A stretch of 60,369 nucleotides of DNA from Nocardia amamiensis NBRC 102102 (GTDB lineage Bacteria; Actinomycetota; Actinomycetes; Mycobacteriales; Mycobacteriaceae), in the NCBI RefSeq assembly GCF_001612745.1, contig NZ_BDBA01000078.1, forward strand, positions 1 to 60,369. The letters run 5' to 3'. Within the stretch, counting starts at the first letter, position 1, and each line of letters opens with the position of its first letter. The position numbers and the translations under genes were made by a program. Shown one piece after another: positions 52,537-60,369 of the stretch. The notes below the pieces were generated by a model. That model searched no databases and was not told the origin of the DNA. It saw nothing but the letters and a program-made list of their open reading frames with translations.

Positions 52537-53471
52537 GCGGTCTTGCTCCGCCGTTTCGGCGGATGCGCCGCGGCCGCCGAGCGCAGCAGGATTTCCTGGA
52601 CCAGATCGCGAAGCCACCGATGCCCACGCTCGGCGGTGTTGCGCGGATGCCAGGCCAGCCCGACGGCGATCTCCGGCAGCGGCAGCGGAATCTCGAAGGC
52701 GCCCAATCCGATCGCGGGCAGTGTGGCGGCGCTCAGCAAGGCGGGCGCCGAGCAGACCAGATCGCTGCCACGCACCGCGAAAAGGGCGCTGGTCAGCGTC
52801 GGGACGGTAGCCACCACACGCCGGGTACGGCCGTGCAAGGCGAGCCGGTCGTCGATCGGGCCGTGCGCGCGTCCGTCGCGTGAAATGGTCAGATGCCGGG
52901 CGGCCGCGTATGCCGCGACGGTGACGCGGTCGGTGACCAGGGGATGGTCCGCGGCGGCCACGCCGATCACCCGGTCGGCGAGCACCCGGCGCACCGTGGT
53001 CTCCGGATCGGTGTGGTCGATCACGCCGACCTGGAGATCGACGCGTCCGTCGCGCAGCGCGGCGGCGCCCTCGAGAGTGTCGGACACGAAGCGCAGCGTC
53101 ACGCCCGGCGCCTGTGCTCGCGCCGCCGCCAGCAGCGGCGCGGCCAGTTCGGTGACCACCAGGTCGCCGGCCTGTATCGCGAAGGTCCGGCGCAGCGCCG
53201 CCGGATCGAGGTCGTCGCGCGCGGTGAGCAGCGCGCGCCCCTGTTCGACCAGAGTGCTGACTTCGTAGCGCAATTCCAGTGCGCGTGGTGTCGGCACCAG
53301 CGTGCGGCCCGCCCGCACGAGCAATGGATCATCGAGCACCATACGCAGCCGAGCCAGCGTCCGGCTCATCGCAGGCGGCGAGGTGTGTAGGCGCTGTGCG
53401 GCGAGCGTGACGCTGTTGGTGTCCAGCAGGGCGTCGAGGGCGACGAGCAGGTTCATGTCCAGCGCTTCCAC
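52503..53471 (-). CDS. LysR-family transcriptional regulator
   Basis: 322 residues from GTG 53471; ATG 53456 is the alternative. LVALDALLDTNSVTLAAQRLHTSPPAMSRTLARLRMVLDDPLLVRAGRTLVPTPRA (about 9-65) is the LysR winged HTH. The rest is a substrate-binding-like effector domain (about 95-300), with a basic C-terminal tail. No gene diverges from it within 290 bp, so the usual divergent target is absent and its target is unknown. Confidence 0.92.
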   Translation of the reverse strand: MEALDMNLLVALDALLDTNSVTLAAQRLHTSPPAMSRTLARLRMVLDDPLLVRAGRTLVPTPRALELRYEVSTLVEQGRALLTARDDLDPAALRRTFAIQAGDLVVTELAAPLLAAARAQAPGVTLRFVSDTLEGAAALRDGRVDLQVGVIDHTDPETTVRRVLADRVIGVAAADHPLVTDRVTVAAYAAARHLTISRDGRAHGPIDDRLALHGRTRRVVATVPTLTSALFAVRGSDLVCSAPALLSAATLPAIGLGAFEIPLPLPEIAVGLAWHPRNTAERGHRWLRDLVQEILLRSAAAAHPPKRRSKTAQDVGGGVDSR

Positions 53472-53764
53472 CCTTGGATTATCGCCAAGGCAAGGACTGC
53501 CCCTCGACATTGACCGGCGGGGCAATCCCCTGTCATCGAGGACGCCGCGGATGCCCGCTCTCGATGTCTGGTTGCCCGGGCACCGGCCGTGCGCGACTTC
53601 CGGACTGCAAGAGTCACATCATTCCTGCACTCGGTGCACGAAACGCCGCGAGATCACCTCGCCGGGCACGACGTCCGATACCGGAGGCGCCCAGGCGGAG
53701 CCGCAGCAGCAGTCTCACGCCGCGCTCAACTGCCCGCTGCGTGCCAACCTCTGAGGTCGGTCAC
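53472..53764. other. 293-bp spacer between the LysR and monooxygenase genes
   Basis: It should hold the LysR promoter. I see no intact gene, and no T-N11-A site that stands out. The absence of a divergent partner suggests one was lost. Confidence 0.4.
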
Positions 53765-55324
53765 CTAGTGGCTGACCCGGCCGCTGTCGCCCTCGTACGG
53801 AAGCAGTTCCGCATCGATCGGGGCCGCGGGCGGAATCGCGGGTCCGGCGCTGGGCTTTCGCCTGGTCGCGAGGCCGCGGTAGGACTCAGGCTTGATCCGG
53901 CGGAACCACTGGCTCGCGCGGGTGCGCAGCGGCAGGCGGAACTTCAGGTCGGCGAGCATCTCATCGATGTTCCGGATGGAGTACGGGATGACCGCGGTGC
54001 CGTGCGCGTGACGGCCGTGCGTGCGGTCCTCCATCCAGCGCAACCGGGCGTCGATCTGCTCGTTCATCGTCTCGGCCGGTGGCAGGTTCAGCCGGCCGGT
54101 GAGCAACGCGGCGGTCCAGTGCGCCCCGACTTCGGCGCCGACCGTGCTGATCACCGACGAGTTGTAGCCCGCGAAGGTCAGATTGGGGACCTCCAGCGGC
54201 AGGACCTGCCGGTGCAGGCGGAAGTTGCCGTGCTCGTCGGTCAACCGGCGCTGCACGTACGGCGTCAGGAACGGCACGCGCTGATGGAAACCGGTGGCGC
54301 ACACCACGACATCGGCGTGCAACACCTGGCCGGTGGACAGCCGCACCGCGGGCGCGGCCTTGGGGCCGCCACCCAGCTCGGTGATCGTCGTGTCGCGGTG
54401 CACCACGATGCGACCGCCCGCAACTTGCTCGAAGAAACCCTCGGTGGCGAGGCTGATGGTGCTGTCGGCGATCTCCTCGAATCGACCGCTCGGCACCAGG
54501 CCGAGTTCGCGCAGGCGTAGGCGTTTGGTGGCCAGTTCCTGGATCAGATCGAAGTTGCTGATCCGCACCGATTCGCCCGGCCCGTCCAGGAACCGGTCCA
54601 TCCAGCCCGGCCGCAGATGGTGGAAGTGCGCCTCGCCGAAACGGGTCAGCATCAGCCGTTCGTAGTCGATCACCGGGGCCGGCTTGCGCGGCATCTTCCA
54701 GAACACCCGCCGGGCCACCACCGAGGTGGATGCCGCGACCTCGCTCACCGCGGTGGCGATGTCGCAGGCGGACTTGCCGTAGCCGACCACGACGACCGAC
54801 TTGCCGCGCACCGATTCCAGATCGAGGAACTCCGAGGAGTGGCACAGCCGGCCGCCCGCCGCGCGGAACCAGTCGGCGCCGCGGTAATCCGGCATCGCGG
54901 GTTCGCTGAACACGCCGTTGGCGATCACCAGATGGTCGCACGAGGTCCGATGCACACCACTCTCGTCGCGAATTTCCAGCAACCACCCGCTGTCCACCGG
55001 ATCGGCGGCGACGACCTCGGTCCGCAACCGCAGATTCCCGGTCAGCCCGAAGTGCGCGGCGTAGGCGGCCAGGTAGGCCTGCATCTGCTGACCGTCGAGG
55101 ATGCGCGGGTAGTCCGCGGGCATCGGGAAGTCGGAGAAGTGATACGTGTCCTTGGAGTTCTGCGTCCGCAGCCCCGGGTATCGCCGGGTCGCGCTCCACA
55201 CGCCACCGACATCGGGTGCGCGGTCGAAGACCTCGACCGAAAAACCCCTCTGGTTCAGCACTTTCGCGCAGGCGAGACCTGCGATACCCGCACCGACGAT
55301 CCCGATGCGGCTTCCGCTTGTCAT
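53765..55324 (-). CDS. flavin-containing monooxygenase-like oxidoreductase
   Basis: 519 residues from ATG 55324. RIGIVGAGIAGLACAKVL (about 6-23) is the FAD-binding motif, and FDRAPDVGGVWSATRRYPGLRTQN is the FMO-type continuation. GGRLCHSSEFLD partly matches the FMO motif FxGxxxHxxxY/F (Phe replaced). SVVVVGYGKSACDIATAV (about 167-184) binds NADPH and VVCATGFHQRVPF is the ATG motif. It follows the P450 gene by 58 bp on the same strand, so the pair may act on one substrate. Substrate unknown. Confidence 0.9.
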   Translation of the reverse strand: MTSGSRIGIVGAGIAGLACAKVLNQRGFSVEVFDRAPDVGGVWSATRRYPGLRTQNSKDTYHFSDFPMPADYPRILDGQQMQAYLAAYAAHFGLTGNLRLRTEVVAADPVDSGWLLEIRDESGVHRTSCDHLVIANGVFSEPAMPDYRGADWFRAAGGRLCHSSEFLDLESVRGKSVVVVGYGKSACDIATAVSEVAASTSVVARRVFWKMPRKPAPVIDYERLMLTRFGEAHFHHLRPGWMDRFLDGPGESVRISNFDLIQELATKRLRLRELGLVPSGRFEEIADSTISLATEGFFEQVAGGRIVVHRDTTITELGGGPKAAPAVRLSTGQVLHADVVVCATGFHQRVPFLTPYVQRRLTDEHGNFRLHRQVLPLEVPNLTFAGYNSSVISTVGAEVGAHWTAALLTGRLNLPPAETMNEQIDARLRWMEDRTHGRHAHGTAVIPYSIRNIDEMLADLKFRLPLRTRASQWFRRIKPESYRGLATRRKPSAGPAIPPAAPIDAELLPYEGDSGRVSH

Positions 55325-55382
55325 GCGCAGGAGACTACGTCGCCAGCGCCGCACAGCAAAGTCGGCCGGCCGAAACCGCTCT

Positions 55383-56618
55383 TCAGCGTATTGCCGGCGC
55401 ACTCGCCGGAACGACGGGAAGCTCGAGCAGACCGCGGATCAGGATGCTCTCCCGCCACCGCGGATCCGCGTCGGCAGCGGCCAGGCGCAGCAGCGGATAC
55501 CTGCGCACCAGCCGGGTCAGCGCGATGCGGGCCTCCAGCCTGGCCAGTCCCGCGCCGAGGCAGTAGTGGATGCCGTGACCGAAGGCGAGATGGCCGTTCG
55601 CCGCGCGATCCGGGTCGAACGTCGCGGGCGCGGTGAAGTGCCGTTCGTCGCGGTTCGCCGAGGACACCGCGACGAGCACCAACTCCCCTTCGGGGATCAC
55701 GCGGCCGCCGAGCGTGACCGGGGCGGTGGTGTAGCGCAGGGTCGCCATGTTGACCGGTCCGTTGTAGCGCAGCATCTCCTCCACCAACGCCGGGACGCCC
55801 GCCGGGTCGTCGTGCAGAGCGCGGTAGCGGGACGGATCGGTCAGCAGTTCGAGCACGGTATTGCCGATCAGGTTCACCGTGGTCTCGTGGCCCGCGATCA
55901 GGATGAGGAACGCCATGGAGATCAGCTCGTCATGGCTGAGGCGGTCTCCTGCGTCGCTGGCCAGGAGCAACTGCGAGATCAGATCCTCGCCCAGCCCCTC
56001 CGCGCGGCGCCGGGCGACCAAGCCGTCGAAGTAGTCGACGATGGCGTCGGTGGCGCGGCGCATCCCTTCCGGTGTGGACATCGGAGTGTCCACCACGGCC
56101 GCCGACCACTCCCGGAACCGTGCGCGGTCCTCGACGGGCACGCCGAGCAGTTCGCAGATCACCGTGACCGGCAGCGGAAACGCATATTCCGCCAGCAGGT
56201 CCACCTCCCCGGTGGCGCCCGCGGCGCGATCGATCGCGTCGAGCAAATCATCCGCGATCGCCGCGACCCGAGGGACGAGAGCCTCCATCCGCGCGGGCGC
56301 GAAGGCGGGAGTGACCAGTTTGCGCAGCCGCGAATGCTGCGGCGGGTCGGCGTTGAGCAGATGGTGGCTCAGACGCTGGTTGGCCGCGGTGACCCCGCTC
56401 CTGCCCGCCGCCGCCTGCCGCGCGTGGGCGCCCGCCGCGGTGTGCGGGTCCTTGCGCACGTCGGGATGGCGCAGGACGTCCTTGGCGGCGGCGTAATCGA
56501 CCACGAGCCAGGCACGTACTCCGGTGCGCAACCGGATCAGGTGAACCGGGCCTTCGGCACGCAACTGCTCATAGAAGGCGTACGGCGTGCGAAAGAAATC
56601 CGCTGGCAGTTCTCTCAT
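55383..56618 (-). CDS. cytochrome P450
   Basis: 411 residues from ATG 56618. AGHETT (about 242-247) is the oxygen-binding I-helix motif, EMLR (about 281-284) is ExxR, and FGHGIHYCLGAGLARLE (about 346-362) holds the heme Cys at about 353. The soluble bacterial class pattern and length fit the CYP105/CYP107-like group. It needs ferredoxin and reductase partners not found nearby. Upstream of the FMO-like gene and divergent from the GNAT gene. Confidence 0.95.
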   Translation of the reverse strand: MRELPADFFRTPYAFYEQLRAEGPVHLIRLRTGVRAWLVVDYAAAKDVLRHPDVRKDPHTAAGAHARQAAAGRSGVTAANQRLSHHLLNADPPQHSRLRKLVTPAFAPARMEALVPRVAAIADDLLDAIDRAAGATGEVDLLAEYAFPLPVTVICELLGVPVEDRARFREWSAAVVDTPMSTPEGMRRATDAIVDYFDGLVARRRAEGLGEDLISQLLLASDAGDRLSHDELISMAFLILIAGHETTVNLIGNTVLELLTDPSRYRALHDDPAGVPALVEEMLRYNGPVNMATLRYTTAPVTLGGRVIPEGELVLVAVSSANRDERHFTAPATFDPDRAANGHLAFGHGIHYCLGAGLARLEARIALTRLVRRYPLLRLAAADADPRWRESILIRGLLELPVVPASAPAIR

Positions 56619-56778
56619 GCGATCGGTTCCCCTGCATTCGCGATGTCGGTGCGGCCCTTCGATGGTGACACCGGTCACCGCTGCGGGGCCAGCCCTCGCG
56701 TCCGGGCCATCCGTACGATCGTCGTGGTCGATCGCCGCCGGCAGCGTGGATCTGCGGCGGGTGTGCTCTGATGAAGGC

Positions 56779-57318
56779 ATGAGCAAGTTCCCAGTCATCG
56801 TCGACCGGGCCGGGCTGTGGGACGCGGAGGCCCTCAGTGATGTTGCGGCCGCGACCTTTCCGCTCGCGTGCCCCCCGGACGCGACGCCCGATGACATCGA
56901 GATCTTCGTCACCGACGTGCTGTCGGGCGAACGTTTCGGCGAATACCTCAGCGATCCGGCGCGGATCGTACTGAAGGCTCTCGCAGGCGACGACATCGTG
57001 GGCTACGCGATGCTGGTGGCGAGATATCCCGCGGACGCGGCGGTGGCCGGCGCGGTCGGCCTGCGTCCGGCGGTCGAGATCAGCAAGATGTACGTGCTGC
57101 CGGGCCATCACGGCACCGGGGTGTCCACCGCGCTCATGCAGGCGGCGCTGGAGTGGGCGCGGGCCGAGGGCTATCCGGGGGTATGGCTGGGCGTCAACCA
57201 GGAAAACGTCCGTGCGCAGCGCTTCTACGCCAAACACGGTTTCACCGTCGTCGGTACCAGGACGTTCACGGTCGGCAACCGGACGCACCACGACCACGTG
57301 CTGCGTCTGGTCTTCTAG
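56779..57318 (+). CDS. GNAT-family N-acetyltransferase (Rv2669 type)
   Basis: 179 residues from ATG 56779. EISKMYVLPGHHGTGVSTALMQAALEWARAEGYPGVWLGVNQENVRAQRFYAKHGFTVVGT (about 95-155) is the GNAT acetyl-CoA site (Q/RxxGxG/A region as HHGTGVS) and the NxxAxxFYxKxGF motif. Orientation and position next to the ZapE-like and RibD-like genes fit Rv2669. The target is unknown. Confidence 0.92.
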   Translation: MSKFPVIVDRAGLWDAEALSDVAAATFPLACPPDATPDDIEIFVTDVLSGERFGEYLSDPARIVLKALAGDDIVGYAMLVARYPADAAVAGAVGLRPAVEISKMYVLPGHHGTGVSTALMQAALEWARAEGYPGVWLGVNQENVRAQRFYAKHGFTVVGTRTFTVGNRTHHDHVLRLVF

Positions 57319-57325
57319 GCCGGGC

Positions 57326-58078
57326 TCACCGCAGGAAGCCGACCAGTGCGGTGTGGAAGGCCGGGGCCAGCACCGCCATCAAGTGATCGCCGGGCACCAC
57401 GGCCAGGGCGCCGTTCGGCAGGGCCTCGGCAAGTCGTTCGGGTTCGGCGGCGAACGGGTCGTTGTCGCCCGCCAGGACCAGCGACGGCACGGTGACCTCC
57501 GACAGGTCCCCGATCGGGCGGTCGTCCAGGCCGGTCGCCACCGCGTGCATCGCGTCCAGATCGGCATGCACCGCGTCGGCGAGCACCCGGAACATCATCG
57601 CCTTCCGTGAGGCGCCCGCGCCGTCGCCGCGCATCGCGGCCTGCAGATCGGGCAGGTCGATCACCCGGCGGTCGACACCGCCGCAGTCGAGCACGCCCGA
57701 GCCGATACCGCCGACCGCCAGGCGCCGCACCCGGTGATCGGTCGCGGCGACCAGCAGCGAGATCACGCCACCCATCGAGTACCCGACCTGGACCACTTCG
57801 TCGAAGCCCAGCTCGTCGTAGAGCGCGCGCACATCACGGGCCATCCCGTGCCAGGAGTAACGCCCCGGCTCGTGCGGTTTGTCCGAGCGACCATGGCCGC
57901 GCGCGTCCAACGACACCACGGTGTGTCCAGCGGATCGCAATGCGCCGACCACGCCGGTGCTCATCCAGTTCGCGTTGGTGTCCGCGACCACGCCGTGTTG
58001 CAGCACGACCGGGATGCCTTCGCCCTCCCAAACCCGGTACGCGAGCTCCAGGCCGTCCCATGTCTCGAACTTCGTCAT
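57326..58078 (-). CDS. alpha/beta-hydrolase
   Basis: 250 residues from ATG 58078. GIPVVLQHGVVADTNANW gives the HG oxyanion region. VVQVGYSMGGVISLLVA (about 95-111) is the nucleophile elbow (Ser). LAGDNDPFA carries the acid and PGDHLMAV the catalytic His. All three residues are present. No lipid anchor or signal peptide, so cytoplasmic. It converges on the GNAT gene and precedes nothing that identifies a substrate. Confidence 0.92.
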   Translation of the reverse strand: MTKFETWDGLELAYRVWEGEGIPVVLQHGVVADTNANWMSTGVVGALRSAGHTVVSLDARGHGRSDKPHEPGRYSWHGMARDVRALYDELGFDEVVQVGYSMGGVISLLVAATDHRVRRLAVGGIGSGVLDCGGVDRRVIDLPDLQAAMRGDGAGASRKAMMFRVLADAVHADLDAMHAVATGLDDRPIGDLSEVTVPSLVLAGDNDPFAAEPERLAEALPNGALAVVPGDHLMAVLAPAFHTALVGFLR

Positions 58079-58170
58079 GCCGGGATCGTAGTGCGCGGTA
58101 CGGTCGAAGTGGACGTTTGTCCGAGATGGGACGGCAGGCCAGCAGCCGTCGAAGCTGCCGCGCGCTTCGC

Positions 58171-59187
58171 CTAGGCCGCGACCTCGAACCGCGACAGTGC
58201 GAGCAAGCGTGAGATCGCACGCAGGTATTTCTTGCGGTAGCCGCCCTCGAGCATCTCCGCGGAGAAGATCTGGTCGAGCTTCGCGCCGGACACCGTGACC
58301 GGGACGCTGGCGTCGTAGAGCCGGTCGGCGAGCACCACGATGCGCAAGGCTACGGCCTGATCGACGACCGGGTGCACGTTGGAGATGAACACCGACGACA
58401 CTCCGGAGATCAACGTGCCGTACTTCGACGGGTGCAGCGTGCTGAGGTGCTTCAGCAGCGCGTCGAATTCGTCCAGCGTGGAACCCGGTGTGGCCGCGGC
58501 GCGTTCGGCCAGCACTTCCGGCGAGGTGGGTTCCGGCGCGGGCGGCAGATCGCGGTGGCGGTAGTCCGGCCCGTCGACGCGCACCGCCTCGAAGATCGCC
58601 CCGAGTTTCTTGATCTCGCGCAGGAAATCCTGTGCGGCGAAGCGCCCTTCGCCCAGCTGGCCCGGCAGGGTGTTGGACGTGGCGGCGATGGAGACCCCGG
58701 CCGCGGACAGTTCGGTCAGCAGACGGGAGACCAGCATGGTGTCGCCCGGATCGTCGAGCTCGAACTCGTCGATGCACAGCACGCTGTTGCCCGAGAGCCG
58801 CTCCAGCGCGTTCGCGAAGCCGAGCGCACCCACCAGATTGGTCAGCTCACCGAAGGTGCCGAAGGACTTGGGCGCGGGCGAGCTGTGGAAGATCGAGGCC
58901 AGCAAGTGGGTCTTGCCCACGCCGAATCCGCCGTCCAGATACAGCCCGGCGCCGCTGACCTGCTTCTTCTTGCCGAACAGGCTCTTGCGCCGCGCGGCTT
59001 TGCCGATCGCGGCGACCTGCCCGGAGAACTCCTCGGCCTGCCGGACCGCCGCGGCCTGGCTCGGTTCCTTCGGGTCGGGGATGTAGGAGGCGAAACTCAC
59101 CTCGTCGAACATGGGCGGGGGCACCATCTGGGCGACGAGCTGGTCGGCCGGAACCTCCGGGTGACGATCGACGAGGCGTTCTTGCAT
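58171..59187 (-). CDS. zapE: ZapE/AFG1-like AAA+ ATPase (Rv2670c type)
   Basis: 338 residues from ATG 59187. GLYLDGGFGVGKTHLLASIFHSS (about 82-104) is the Walker A and VLCIDEFELDDPGDTMLVSRLL the Walker B with ZapE-type DEF. ATSNTLPGQLGEGRFAAQDFLREI is the sensor region. ZapE is a Z-ring associated ATPase; in actinobacteria its role is less clear. It is divergent from the RibD-like gene, as Rv2670c from Rv2671. Confidence 0.93.
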   Translation of the reverse strand: MQERLVDRHPEVPADQLVAQMVPPPMFDEVSFASYIPDPKEPSQAAAVRQAEEFSGQVAAIGKAARRKSLFGKKKQVSGAGLYLDGGFGVGKTHLLASIFHSSPAPKSFGTFGELTNLVGALGFANALERLSGNSVLCIDEFELDDPGDTMLVSRLLTELSAAGVSIAATSNTLPGQLGEGRFAAQDFLREIKKLGAIFEAVRVDGPDYRHRDLPPAPEPTSPEVLAERAAATPGSTLDEFDALLKHLSTLHPSKYGTLISGVSSVFISNVHPVVDQAVALRIVVLADRLYDASVPVTVSGAKLDQIFSAEMLEGGYRKKYLRAISRLLALSRFEVAA

Positions 59188-59222
59188 GACCGAAGCCTAA
59201 AGACGTGGTGTGATCTAGTTTC

Positions 59223-59984
59223 ATGCAGCGTAGCCACAATGCGATCCAGCTCACAGGGTTGAGTCCGGACGACCTTGCGCAGTTGTACGCCTTCCCGCCC
59301 CGGCTCGACGCGCCTTGGGTGCGCGCCAATTTCGTCTCCAGCATCGACGGCGCCGCAACCAGCGGGAACCTCTCCGAGGGGCTCGGCACGCCCGCCGACA
59401 AGACGGTGTTCCTGCTGCTGCGCGAGCTGGCCGACGTGATCGTGGTCGGCGCGGGCACCGCACGCGCGGAGAACTACGGCGGAGCGCGCACCGATCCCGG
59501 TCGCCGCCGCGTCTTCCACGAACGCGGCATCGGCGGACATCCCGACGGCGCGCCGCCGCCGATCGCGGTGGTCACCGCCAGCGCGGTACTCGAGCCGGAC
59601 GCGCGGCTGCTCACCGACACCCCGGTACCGCCGCTGATCATCACGACGACCGCCGCGCCCGCCGACCGCAAACAACGACTGGCCGACGCAGGCGCCGAGG
59701 TGATCGAAGCCGGCGACATCGCGGTGACACCGCACGGCCTGCTGCGCGCACTCCGAGCCCGCGGCCTGCTGCGTGTGCTGACCGAGGGCGGCCCGCAATT
59801 GTTCGGGGAACTGCTCGCCGCCGACGTGGTCGACGAGCTCTGTCTCACCACCGCGCCGCTGCTGGTCGGCGGCGCGGCGCGGCGAATCTCGCTGTCCGCG
59901 CACGAGTTCCGCACCCGCATGACGCGCGCGCACGTACTGCTCGACGACGACGGCACGATACTCACCCGGTGGGCCCGTCGATGA
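59223..59984 (+). CDS. RibD-like pyrimidine reductase-family protein (Rv2671 type)
   Basis: 253 residues from ATG 59223. WVRANFVSSIDGAATSGNLSEGLGTPADKTVFLLLRELADVIVVGAGTARAENYG (about 32-86) is the C-terminal reductase domain of RibD/DHFR-like enzymes, with no deaminase part. LRVLTEGGPQLFGELLAADVVDELCLTTAPLLVGG (about 181-215) completes the NADPH site. The M. tuberculosis counterpart in this position can act as an alternative dihydrofolate reductase. Native role uncertain. Confidence 0.93.
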   Translation: MQRSHNAIQLTGLSPDDLAQLYAFPPRLDAPWVRANFVSSIDGAATSGNLSEGLGTPADKTVFLLLRELADVIVVGAGTARAENYGGARTDPGRRRVFHERGIGGHPDGAPPPIAVVTASAVLEPDARLLTDTPVPPLIITTTAAPADRKQRLADAGAEVIEAGDIAVTPHGLLRALRARGLLRVLTEGGPQLFGELLAADVVDELCLTTAPLLVGGAARRISLSAHEFRTRMTRAHVLLDDDGTILTRWARR

Positions 59985-60015
59985 AACAGGCGCCGGAACC
60001 TGGCAGGCTGTAGCA

Positions 60016-60369
60016 ATGCGCTGGACTCGGGCCGCCGTGCTTGCCGCCACCCTCTCGATCGTCACCGCCGGTTGCGGCGCGGGGCCGTCGGATCGTCCCG
60101 GTGTCGCGGTGCAGCGCCCGCCCGTCGCGGGCAACGCCACGACCTCCGCCGCGCCGCAGGCGCCGCCGAACGCCGAGCTGCCCAAGACCGACCTCAGCTG
60201 GCGCGAATGCACCCAGCCGACCTTGGACCTGCTCGGCCTCGGCCCCGCACCCGCCGGGCTGGTGCTCGAATGCGCCGAATTCTCGACTCCCATCGACGCG
60301 GGCGGCGCGGTGCTCGGCAGCTTCCGCGCGGGGGCGATGCGGGCCCGTCTGGCGCAGACTCCGGCCGAC
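60016..60369 (+). CDS. secreted alpha/beta-hydrolase or protease lipoprotein, 5' part (Rv2672 type)
   Basis: The frame opens at ATG 60016 and is still open at the window edge, giving 118 residues. AAVLAATLSIVTAGCGAG is a signal peptide with a lipobox (Cys about 20). A Pro/Ala linker precedes LSWRECTQPT and LECAEFSTPID, a pattern of the tripeptidyl-aminopeptidase-like hydrolases represented by Rv2672. The catalytic region would follow beyond the window. Confidence 0.8.
   Translation, partial: MRWTRAAVLAATLSIVTAGCGAGPSDRPGVAVQRPPVAGNATTSAAPQAPPNAELPKTDLSWRECTQPTLDLLGLGPAPAGLVLECAEFSTPIDAGGAVLGSFRAGAMRARLAQTPAD

Noticed and set aside
53474..54520. Plus-strand frame of 348 codons beyond the LysR gene, a possible divergent LysR target
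   Set aside because: Most of it is antisense to the FMO-like gene, and no enzyme motif is visible.

Overview
The window is very GC-rich, densely coded actinobacterial DNA, and its gene order matches the Corynebacteriales (Mycobacterium/Nocardia group). Most of it follows the M. tuberculosis block from Rv2583c (rel) to Rv2614c (thrS), then jumps to the Rv2669-Rv2672 block. Cutinase-like, Mtb12-like and phosphatidylinositol-mannoside genes also fit a mycolate actinobacterium. I favour Nocardia or a close relative. The species call is an inference; no database was searched.

Layout. 1-6595: a minus-strand operon of small exported and membrane proteins, a MinD/ParA-like ATPase and a degenerate P-loop protein, ending in a TrbL/VirB6-like polytopic protein cut by the window edge. 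It looks like part of an actinobacterial type IV secretion-like machine. A cutinase-family protein lies just upstream (6653-8281). 8561-21004: rel, apt, a peptide-binding lipoprotein, secF, secD and yajC. Between rel and apt sits an inserted segment with a phosphodiesterase, a decayed Nudix gene and an ABC-F ATPase. 21196-23388: a Baeyer-Villiger-type monooxygenase divergent from a TetR regulator, with a perfect operator palindrome between them. 23539-26441: a DivIVA-repeat protein and the ruvCAB operon with a LexA-type SOS box. 26488-30774: accessory metabolic and regulatory genes, including a GlxA-type regulator with a divergent oxidoreductase, and an ArsR/SRPBCC operon with a 36-bp palindrome at the regulator's start codon.

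30771-43372: yebC, pdxT, tesB, an uridine-kinase-like protein, an Mtb12-like lipoprotein, pdxS, then the phosphatidylinositol mannoside operon (pgsA1-patA-pimA with a LemA/Nudix fusion and a HIT protein) and thrS. 43610-47009: an FhuF-like iron-sulfur protein, a PGPGW membrane protein and a SulP transporter fused to a beta-carbonic anhydrase. 47010-48159 has no intact gene but holds a duplicated promoter motif, a CRP/GlxR-type site and what appears to be the decayed start of a second SulP gene. 48160-48854: four tRNA genes (Val-CAC on the minus strand; Gly-GCC, Cys-GCA, Val-GAC on the plus strand). 49050-52536: an accessory patch next to the tRNAs with a sigma-region-4-like HTH/TnsA-like protein, a convergent CoiA-like protein with coiled coil and membrane anchor, and a proline-rich disordered protein. 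52503-57318: a LysR regulator, a flavin monooxygenase/P450 pair and a GNAT enzyme. 57326-60369: an alpha/beta hydrolase, a ZapE-like ATPase, a RibD-like reductase and a truncated exported hydrolase.

Most conserved genes work in housekeeping: stringent response, purine salvage, Sec secretion, Holliday junction resolution, vitamin B6 synthesis, PI-mannoside envelope lipids and threonyl-tRNA charging. The most unusual content is the secretion-like operon with three tandem related subunits, the two unusual nuclease-fold proteins beside the tRNA cluster, the decayed genes (Nudix, LysR, SulP), and several clear operator palindromes. I found no CRISPR array, insertion sequence, integrase or rRNA.
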